Translations under genes and position numbers: made by a program | Part shown: one piece after another, positions 1 through 4,709 of the stretch | Numbering within the stretch: position 1 is the first letter of the stretch | Layout of the letters: every line of letters starts with the position of its first letter | Notes under the pieces: model-generated | The model's input: the letters and a program-made list of their open reading frames with translations, nothing else | Told to the model about the DNA's origin: nothing | Databases searched by the model: none | Origin: an uncultured Bacilli bacterium | Lineage (GTDB): Bacteria; Bacillota_I; Bacilli_A; RF39; UBA660 | Direction of reading: 5' to 3' | Length of the DNA: 6,251 bases | Assembly: GCA_947588665.1 (NCBI GenBank) | Contig: CANPYU010000073.1 | Span: 1-6,251 of the forward strand

Positions 1-16
1 TTTTTCTCGCATTTTT

Positions 17-25
17 ATTATATCA
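17..25 (-). promoter_or_regulatory. Possible extended -10 promoter firing leftward out of the window
   Basis: Read on the minus strand this is TGATATAAT, a perfect -10 hexamer with the TGn extension. The -35 position 17 bp upstream (minus-strand TTTTAT) is poor, so any promoter would rely on the extended -10. Transcription would start near base 10 and leave the window, so its product is unseen. It could drive a divergent gene or another small RNA unit like the two to its right. AT-rich spacers produce TATAAT by chance, so this is tentative. Confidence 0.35.
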
Positions 26-36
26 AAAATTTTTAT

Positions 37-72
37 AAAATAAAAGACTATTGACTCACTTTGTCAACAGTC
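37..72 (-). terminator. Intrinsic terminator, distal end of small RNA copy A
   Basis: On the minus strand GACTGTTGAC pairs with GTCAATAGTC around a 7-nt loop (AAAGTGA), followed by TTTTATTTTA. All ten positions pair in the minus-strand RNA, one of them as a G-U wobble. In a plus-strand RNA the same position is an A-C mismatch, and no T-run follows the helix. This points to leftward transcription. It lies just beyond the 75-102 hairpin and is probably the true 3' end of the copy A transcript. Confidence 0.6.
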
Positions 73-74
73 TG

Positions 75-102
75 AGAACACCTACAATTTGTTAGGTGTT
101 CT
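75..102 (-). other. Perfect 10-bp hairpin in copy A
   Basis: AGAACACCTA and TAGGTGTTCT flank an 8-nt loop. The counterpart in copy B (252-277) is 9 bp. On the minus strand it is followed by CAGACTG rather than a T-run, so alone it is a poor terminator in copy A. On the plus strand only three Ts follow, and the copy B equivalent is followed by As, so it is not convincing as a plus-strand terminator either. It is the conserved 3' structural domain of the repeat unit. Confidence 0.7.
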
Positions 103-163
103 TTAAACCAATTTTTGGACTGAGAACACCAACAAAGTGCCTCTTTTTGTTTGTCCTGTTTAT

Positions 164-193
164 ATTATATACTAAAATATAGATAAATTGCAA
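164..193 (-). promoter_or_regulatory. Promoter for small RNA copy A
   Basis: On the minus strand the -35 is TTGCAA (193-188) and the -10 is TATAAT (169-164), with an 18-bp spacer. The -10 is perfect and the -35 matches TTGACA at four of six positions. The predicted start (157-156) falls exactly where the GGAC-closed hairpin begins. Copy B keeps the same arrangement with a 16-bp spacer. Confidence 0.5.
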
Positions 194-243
194 GTGTTTT
201 TTTAGTTTTCATATTAGTTGTCAGAATTTTAAAGTAACTGATA

Positions 244-333
244 CAAAAATAGAACACCTAGAATTTGTTAGGTGTTCAAAAACCAAAATAATGGACTGAG
301 AACTCCAACAAAGTGCCTCTTTTTGTTTGTCCT
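244..333 (-). ncRNA. Putative small RNA, copy B (unrecognised family)
   Basis: This is a predicted minus-strand transcript of about 90 nt and a clean miniature transcription unit. It comprises a TATAAT box, a start at 333-332, a GGAC/GTCC-closed 5' domain (332-293) with an inner AAC/GTT plus AAAG/CTTT stem and AGGCA loop, an AT-rich linker, and a 9-bp GAACACCTA hairpin (277-252) followed by TATTTTTG. The 5' domain matches copy A except for one base in the internal loop (GGAG instead of GGTG). Its promoter lies back to back with that of the downstream dehydrogenase gene. There is no downstream minus-strand gene before copy A, so it is more likely a free-standing RNA than a riboswitch leader. 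Function is unknown. Confidence 0.5.
245..277 (-). terminator. Intrinsic terminator of small RNA copy B
   Basis: On the minus strand GAACACCTA (277-269) pairs with TAGGTGTTC (260-252) around an 8-nt loop, followed by TA and five Ts (249-245). On the plus strand the hairpin is followed by AAAAACC, so it works only leftward. This is one of the main arguments for the strand of the RNA. Confidence 0.65.
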
Positions 334-368
334 ATATATATTATATATTAAAATATTAAAAATGCAAA
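251..368. repeat. Tandem intergenic repeat, copy B
   Basis: This is the second copy of the structured unit, about 88% identical to copy A over 106 positions. Its right end runs into the promoter region of the dehydrogenase gene. The spacer between copies (194-250) is AT-rich and shows no gene or convincing hairpin of its own. Confidence 0.9.
340..367 (-). promoter_or_regulatory. Promoter for small RNA copy B
   Basis: On the minus strand the -35 is TTGCAT (367-362) and the -10 is TATAAT (345-340), with a 16-bp spacer. The predicted start at 333-332 again coincides with the first base of the GGAC helix. The -35 lies about 10 bp from the weak -35 position of the rightward dehydrogenase promoter, so the two face away from each other. 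Confidence 0.5.
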
Positions 369-377
369 TAATTTTGG

Positions 378-406
378 TTATTAAAATGGTTAATGTGTGT
401 TATAAT
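378..406 (+). promoter_or_regulatory. Promoter of the SDR gene (extended -10)
   Basis: TGTTATAAT at 398-406 is a perfect extended -10 (TGn-TATAAT). The -35 position 17 bp upstream, TTATTA at 378-383, is weak. A start near 413 gives a leader of about 22 nt containing the strong ribosome binding site at 421-428. Confidence 0.65.
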
Positions 407-420
407 AGTTATGTAAATTA

Positions 421-428
421 GAGGAGGT
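421..428 (+). promoter_or_regulatory. Strong ribosome binding site of the SDR gene
   Basis: GAGGAGGT lies 6 nt before the ATG at 435. It is the longest anti-16S match in the window and fixes the start of the dehydrogenase. Together with a perfect extended -10 it suggests good expression. Confidence 0.85.
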
Positions 429-434
429 ATAAGA

Positions 435-1190
435 ATGTTATTAAAAGATAAAGTAGCATTAGTTACAGGTGCTGGACAAGGAATTGGTGAAGCTGTTGCT
501 AAATGTTATGCAAGAGAAGGGGCTAAAGTGGTTGTAGTTGATATTAATGAAGATACAGCAGCAAAAGTGGCAGAAGAGATAAAAAACAAGGGAGGAGAAG
601 CTGTTTCTTTTGTTGCAGATGTAACAAAAGCCGAAGAAGTGGAGGCAATGGTTAAGTTTGCGGTTGCCACTTATGGCAAGTTAGATATTGCTTGTAATAA
701 TGCTGGTAAATCTAGTACAACTATTAATTTAGTTGATACACCAGTAGAGAATTTTGATGAAGTAATAGATTTAGATGTTAGAGGAGTATTCTTTTGTTGT
801 AAAGAAGAGATTAAAGCAATGCATGAAAATGGAAGTGGAGCAATAGTTAATATTTCATCAACTTCTGGGTTACTTGGTAATCCGGGAATTGTGCCATATA
901 ATACAAGTAAACATGCAGTTTTAGGTTTAACAAAATCGGTTGCTTTAGAAGAATGTAAAAATAATATTCGAATTAATGCAGTGTGTCCAGGAGTTACTGA
1001 AACACCTTTAATTAAAAATGTTCGAGATAATGATCCTGATACATATCAATTGTTTTGTACTCAAATACCTTTAGGTAGACTTGCTGATGCAGAAGAGATT
1101 GGCAATGTAGTTTTATTTTTATCAAGTGATATGGCATCATATATGGTAGGTTCTACAGTAGTAGTTGATGGGGGAGTCACAATAGAATAG
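435..1190 (+). CDS. SDR-family NAD(H)-preferring oxidoreductase
   Basis: This is a complete classical short-chain dehydrogenase/reductase of 251 residues, the usual family length, predicted cytosolic. The Rossmann motif TGAGQGIG lies at residues 11-18. D36 at the end of the second beta strand favours NAD(H) over NADP(H). D62 and NNAG at 88-91 are the other cofactor-side motifs. The catalytic residues are S142, Y155 and K159 (YNTSK), and the PG motif lies at 185-186. The Asn of the catalytic tetrad is replaced: the usual VN-x-x-G reads LDVRG, giving D114. The C-terminal VDGG is typical. Substrate is not predictable; sugar, hydroxysteroid and 3-oxoacyl reductases all look like this. The gene is monocistronic, with its own promoter and terminator. 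It is visibly richer in G and C than the operon that follows. Confidence 0.93.
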   Translation: MLLKDKVALVTGAGQGIGEAVAKCYAREGAKVVVVDINEDTAAKVAEEIKNKGGEAVSFVADVTKAEEVEAMVKFAVATYGKLDIACNNAGKSSTTINLVDTPVENFDEVIDLDVRGVFFCCKEEIKAMHENGSGAIVNISSTSGLLGNPGIVPYNTSKHAVLGLTKSVALEECKNNIRINAVCPGVTETPLIKNVRDNDPDTYQLFCTQIPLGRLADAEEIGNVVLFLSSDMASYMVGSTVVVDGGVTIE

Positions 1191-1213
1191 TCATGGTTAG
1201 CCATGATTTTTTT
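1189..1213 (+). terminator. Intrinsic terminator after the SDR gene
   Basis: TCATGG (1191-1196) pairs with CCATGA (1201-1206) around the loop TTAG, followed by seven Ts (1207-1213). The stem can extend by a G-T and an A-T pair into the last two bases of the TAG stop codon. It separates the dehydrogenase from the rightward operon. Confidence 0.85.
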
Positions 1214-1227
1214 CTTGGGAAATATAA

Positions 1228-1256
1228 TTGATTTATTAGTGTACTTTAGGTATAAT
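1228..1256 (+). promoter_or_regulatory. Promoter of the yfhO-glycosyltransferase-GDPD operon
   Basis: TTGATT (1228-1233), a 17-bp spacer and TATAAT (1251-1256) make a good sigma-A promoter just downstream of the previous terminator. A start near 1263 leaves only about 13 nt before the ATG at 1276, with GAGATG as a weak ribosome binding site. No operator or riboswitch is visible in so short a leader. Confidence 0.75.
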
Positions 1257-1275
1257 TAGTAAGAGATGAATATTT

Positions 1276-3777
1276 ATGAAGAAAAACAAAGTTGATATAA
1301 TAAATAAAATAATTTTAATAATATTCTTTTTAATGGTAGTATTTATTTTAACACGTTTTAAATTTTTATATGGTTCAGAGTTAGATTGGGAGACACAACA
1401 TTGGACTTTTGCCGAGTATTTTAGAAGTTTATTTTATAAAACTTTTAATTTGTTTCCTTCATTTGCTTTTAATTTAGGAGCAGGAGAGAATATTTATAAT
1501 TTTTCTTATTATGGATTTTTAAATCCAATTATATTGGTATCTTATTTTTTGCCTTTTATAAATATGGTTAATTATGTAATGTTATCTAGTATACTGGGGG
1601 TTATTGTTAGTGTTTTACTTTTTTATAAATGGATGAAAAATAAAGGCTACTCAAGTTTTATTACTTTTTTATGTTCTTTTATCTTTCTTTTAAGTGGTCC
1701 TTTAATTTTGCATAGTCATAGGCATATTATGTTTGTTAATTATATGCCATTTTTAATGATGGGACTTATGAGTATTGATAATTATTTTAAGAATGGGGTT
1801 AGATGGCATTTAATATTAAGTGTATTTTTAATTATTATGACTAGTTATTATTTTAGTATTCCTAGTTTAATGGTTTTAGTTATATATGGAATTTATGAAT
1901 GGTTAAAACAAAAAAAAGTAACAGTTAAAGATTTTTTTAAAGATGGTTTTAAATTTTTAATTCCGATAATAATAGGAATAATATTGGCAAGTATAATTTT
2001 ATTTCCAACATTTTATACTTTGTTTGTAGGAAGAAGTAGTAATACTATTAGTATTCAATATAAAGAATTATTAATGCCTAGTATTCATTTAGATTATTTA
2101 TTGTATGGATCTTATTCGATGGGATTTACGGCTATTTCAGTTATAGCAGTTATTTATGGATTTTTATCTAAAAAACGAGAAAATATATTTTTATCTGTTA
2201 TTATAAGTCTTATATGTTTATTTCCTGTATTTGGGTATATTTTAAATGGATTCTTATATATTAATGCTAAAGTATTTATTCCATTTGGACCTTTAGTAGT
2301 TTATTTAATAGGTGTATTTTTAAAAGATTTATTAGAAGATAAAGTAAAAATAAAAGAATTAATTATTTTAGTTAGTGTTGTTTCTTTATTAGTTTATATA
2401 AGTGGTTATAATAAATTCAATGATTATTTAATTGATGTTTTAATAGTTATATTAATGATTTTATTATATCACTTTAAAAAGTTTAAATGGGGGTTATTTG
2501 CTAGTATTCTCATAACATCAATCATAATGATGTTTAGTTTAAATTTAAATGATGGACTTATGAGTATAGAAAATTATAATTATATATTTAATGATAAGAT
2601 AGATAAGTTATATCAGAGTATAGATGATGATAATATATATAGATCAAGTAATTTAGTAGATACTTTAGTGACATCTAATAAAACATATGAAAATTATTAT
2701 GGGACATCTACTTATAGTTCAGGCTATAACTCATATTATAAAGAGTTTTTTACAGATACTTTTGGTAATCCAATAAGTCATCGAAATCATTTAATATTAA
2801 GTCAAATAAATAATCCTTTATGGGATAGTTATATGGGTATTAAATATGTTGTTAATGATAAAGAAATGGAATATAAAAATGTTTTAACTTTAGGGGATTA
2901 TACTTTATATCAAAATGAAGTTGTTTATCCTTTGGGGTATGCAAGAGATAAAGTTATGAGTAAAAAAGAATTTGATAGTTTAAAATATCCTTATAATATT
3001 GAAGCTTTAATGAAATATACGATTATTGATGAAGATACACCGAAAACAGATTTTAAGAGTACGATTAAAGAAATTAAACTTGATTTAAATAATATAAATG
3101 ATAATATTTCTTATGATTTAGAAGATGGGCATTATAAATTTAAATTAAAGAAAGATATAAGTTTTAATATTCCGATAGATGAAGATTTAACTGATAAAGT
3201 ATTATTGATTAGGTTTAATATGAATTATGAAGAGAGTTGTAAAAATGGAGATACAGTAATAACAATTAATGATGTTAAAAATACGCTTACTTGTCGAAGT
3301 TGGAAGTATAAAAATAGTAATAAGACATTTGATTATGAAATATTAAATGCAAGTGATTTAGAGATTAATATTAAAAAGGGTAGATATGATATTAGTGATA
3401 TTACTACTTATGTATTTGATTATAAAGAACTAAAAGATATAGTAAATGATTTAGATGCTTTTAAATTTAATAAAAATAAAACTAAAGGAGATAAAATAGA
3501 AGGAACTATTAATGTTAAAAATGATGGTTATTTTAGTTTATCTATTCCTTATGATAAAGGGTTTAAGATATATGTTGATAATAAAAAAGTAGATTATAAA
3601 CTTGTTAATGAAGCATTTATTGGTTTTAAAATAAATAAGGGAGAACATAACATTAAAATTATTTATCAGGCTCCTTTTAAAAATATATCATTAATATTAT
3701 CAAGTGTTGGATTATTGCTTTTTATTGGAGTTATAGTTATAGATAAGAGAGGTAAAAATGAAAAAAGAAAAGATTAG
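1276..3777 (+). CDS. yfhO: YfhO-family membrane protein, predicted GT-C glycosyltransferase
   Basis: This 833-residue integral membrane protein is close to the size of Bacillus YfhO. It opens with a transmembrane helix at about 9-27. An extracytoplasmic loop follows, with D37 and Q41 (LDWETQ), where GT-C enzymes carry their catalytic acidic residue. Next comes GAGENIYNFSYYG and NP at 68-84, then about ten more hydrophobic segments to residue 425. A hydrophilic beta-rich ectodomain spans about 430-798. Its last part (749-798) has the YfhO-typical IPYDKGF-x-IYVD layout ending IIYQAP. A last helix lies at 805-823, with a Lys/Arg-rich cytoplasmic tail. In Bacillus, YfhO moves a sugar from a polyprenyl-phosphate carrier onto lipoteichoic acid. 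Here the acceptor is inferred, not shown. It is the first gene of the operon and overlaps the next by 20 nt. Confidence 0.85.
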   Translation: MKKNKVDIINKIILIIFFLMVVFILTRFKFLYGSELDWETQHWTFAEYFRSLFYKTFNLFPSFAFNLGAGENIYNFSYYGFLNPIILVSYFLPFINMVNYVMLSSILGVIVSVLLFYKWMKNKGYSSFITFLCSFIFLLSGPLILHSHRHIMFVNYMPFLMMGLMSIDNYFKNGVRWHLILSVFLIIMTSYYFSIPSLMVLVIYGIYEWLKQKKVTVKDFFKDGFKFLIPIIIGIILASIILFPTFYTLFVGRSSNTISIQYKELLMPSIHLDYLLYGSYSMGFTAISVIAVIYGFLSKKRENIFLSVIISLICLFPVFGYILNGFLYINAKVFIPFGPLVVYLIGVFLKDLLEDKVKIKELIILVSVVSLLVYISGYNKFNDYLIDVLIVILMILLYHFKKFKWGLFASILITSIIMMFSLNLNDGLMSIENYNYIFNDKIDKLYQSIDDDNIYRSSNLVDTLVTSNKTYENYYGTSTYSSGYNSYYKEFFTDTFGNPISHRNHLILSQINNPLWDSYMGIKYVVNDKEMEYKNVLTLGDYTLYQNEVVYPLGYARDKVMSKKEFDSLKYPYNIEALMKYTIIDEDTPKTDFKSTIKEIKLDLNNINDNISYDLEDGHYKFKLKKDISFNIPIDEDLTDKVLLIRFNMNYEESCKNGDTVITINDVKNTLTCRSWKYKNSNKTFDYEILNASDLEINIKKGRYDISDITTYVFDYKELKDIVNDLDAFKFNKNKTKGDKIEGTINVKNDGYFSLSIPYDKGFKIYVDNKKVDYKLVNEAFIGFKINKGEHNIKIIYQAPFKNISLILSSVGLLLFIGVIVIDKRGKNEKRKD
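3747..3753 (+). promoter_or_regulatory. Ribosome binding site of the glycosyltransferase gene, inside yfhO
   Basis: GAGAGGT sits within the last codons of yfhO, 4 nt before the ATG at 3758. It supports that start and the 20-nt overlap, so translation of the two proteins is probably coupled. Confidence 0.8.
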
Positions 3778-4702
3778 TATAATTGTTCCATGTTATAATG
3801 AAGAGGAAGCTATCCCATATTTTTATGAGGAAATTACAAAAGTGGCGCGAGAAATGGATTATGTTACTTTTGAATATTTATTTGTAAATGATGGTTCTAA
3901 AGATAATACTTTAGAGAAATTAAGAGAATTAAGTCGAAAAGATAAAAATGTTAGATATATATCTTTTTCACGTAATTTTGGGAAAGAAGCGGCCATGTAT
4001 GCAGGGCTTAAAAATGCAAGTGGAGATTATGTCGCCATCATGGATGCAGATTTACAGGACCCTCCTAGTTTACTTCCAGAAATGTATAATTATCTTAAAC
4101 ATGAAGATTATGATACTGTAGGAACAAGAAGAGTTACAAGAAAAGGAGAACCACCAATTAGAAGTTTTTTTGCAAGACTCTTTTATAAGATAATAAATAA
4201 AATGTCAAAAGTAGAAATGGTTGACGGGGCAAGAGATTATAGATTGATGAAAAGACAAGTCGTGGATGCTATAATTGAGCTTAAAGAGTATAATCGTTAT
4301 TCTAAAGGTTTATTTAGTTTTGTGGGATTTAATACTAAATGGATTGAATATGAAAATGTTAAAAGAGTGGCAGGCGAAACAAAATGGAGTTTTTGGAAAT
4401 TATTTTTGTATGCCCTTGATGGGATTACAGCTTTTTCGGTAGTACCACTTGCGATGGCATCTATTATGGGCTTACTTTTTTGCTTTATTGCTTTTGTAAT
4501 GATTATTGTAATTATTTGTAAAACTTTAATATGGGGAGACCCTGTAAGTGGTTGGCCTTCTATGGTTTGTATTATCTTTTTAGTAAGTGGAGTGCAATTA
4601 TTTTGTATAGGAATACTTAGTCAATATTTGTCGAAAACATATTTAGAAACGAAGAATAGAGCTATCTATATTATTAAAGAGACGGAAAAAGATAATAAAT
4701 AG
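3758..4702 (+). CDS. csbB: CsbB/GtrB-type polyprenyl-phosphate glycosyltransferase (GT2)
   Basis: This 314-residue enzyme is predicted to transfer a sugar from a UDP-sugar to undecaprenyl phosphate on the cytoplasmic face. The GT-A fold starts at SIIVPCYNEEEAIP (7-20). VNDGSKDNT at 43-51 and DADLQDPP at 96-103 hold the metal/nucleotide-binding acidic residues (D96, D98). RVAGETKWSFWKL at 203-215 followed by DGITAFSVVPL is the hallmark of the DPM1-like bacterial branch. Two C-terminal transmembrane helices (about 228-258 and 267-290) match CsbB, GtrB and YkoT. Length is normal and no motif is broken. Pairing with yfhO is the same partnership as CsbB/YfhO in Bacillus subtilis, where the sugar is GlcNAc. 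The sugar here cannot be read from sequence, and the symbol reflects family and context. Confidence 0.88.
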   Translation: MKKEKISIIVPCYNEEEAIPYFYEEITKVAREMDYVTFEYLFVNDGSKDNTLEKLRELSRKDKNVRYISFSRNFGKEAAMYAGLKNASGDYVAIMDADLQDPPSLLPEMYNYLKHEDYDTVGTRRVTRKGEPPIRSFFARLFYKIINKMSKVEMVDGARDYRLMKRQVVDAIIELKEYNRYSKGLFSFVGFNTKWIEYENVKRVAGETKWSFWKLFLYALDGITAFSVVPLAMASIMGLLFCFIAFVMIIVIICKTLIWGDPVSGWPSMVCIIFLVSGVQLFCIGILSQYLSKTYLETKNRAIYIIKETEKDNK

Positions 4703-4707
4703 GTGAT
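4701..4707 (+). promoter_or_regulatory. Ribosome binding site of the membrane GDPD gene
   Basis: AGGTGAT overlaps the stop codon of the glycosyltransferase gene and precedes the ATG at 4710. It decides that start and makes the two genes effectively contiguous. Confidence 0.7.
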
Positions 4708-4709
4708 TT

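Larger units (their letters stand above)
37..157 (-). ncRNA. Putative small RNA, copy A (unrecognised family)
   Basis: This is a predicted minus-strand transcript of about 120 nt, or about 83 nt if it ends at base 75. It starts 7-8 nt after a TATAAT, at AGGAC. The 5' domain (156-117) is closed by GGAC/GTCC. Inside it, AAC-(AA)-AAAG pairs with CTTT-GTT around the loop AGGCA, and the 3' side carries the asymmetric internal loop GGTGTTCTCA. A short AT-rich linker leads to a 10-bp hairpin (102-75), then a second hairpin (72-46) with a T-run. Copy B at 244-333 preserves the promoter, 5' domain and first hairpin. I know no family matching it. Expression is inferred only from promoter, fold and terminator. 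It could instead be a non-transcribed intergenic repeat. Confidence 0.5.
75..193. repeat. Tandem intergenic repeat, copy A
   Basis: This aligns with copy B at a constant offset of 176 bp. Over 75-180 versus 251-356 I count 13 mismatches in 106 positions without gaps. The best conserved block, 117-157, has one mismatch in 41. Differences concentrate in the AT-rich linker (103-116), and similarity fades after about 190. The pattern of two conserved structured blocks with a free linker suggests selection on structure rather than a recent neutral duplication. Confidence 0.9.

Noticed and set aside
75..102. Plus-strand intrinsic terminator of a gene left of the window.
   Set aside because: Only three Ts follow on the plus strand, and the equivalent hairpin in copy B is followed by As. 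The T-runs lie on the minus-strand side.
194..250. Short hairpin or gene between the two repeat copies.
   Set aside because: Only a 4-bp TCAG/CTGA pairing and AT-rich runs are visible; there is no reading frame or stable structure.
75..368. CRISPR array.
   Set aside because: Only two copies, each over 100 bp with an internal linker that differs between copies, and no regular short repeat/spacer alternation.
46..368. MITE or insertion-sequence remnant.
   Set aside because: No terminal inverted repeats or target-site duplications bound either unit. The inverted repeats are short internal hairpins with promoter and terminator logic. A genome-wide copy count would be the deciding test.
252..434. 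Riboswitch or T-box leader for the SDR gene.
   Set aside because: The SDR promoter at 398-406 lies downstream of the structured elements, leaving a leader of only about 22 nt. The T-box signature is absent and the structures point the other way.
1266..1268. Alternative ATG start for yfhO.
   Set aside because: It is out of frame with the long reading frame and opens only a few codons. ATG at 1276 precedes a normal Lys-rich membrane N-terminus.
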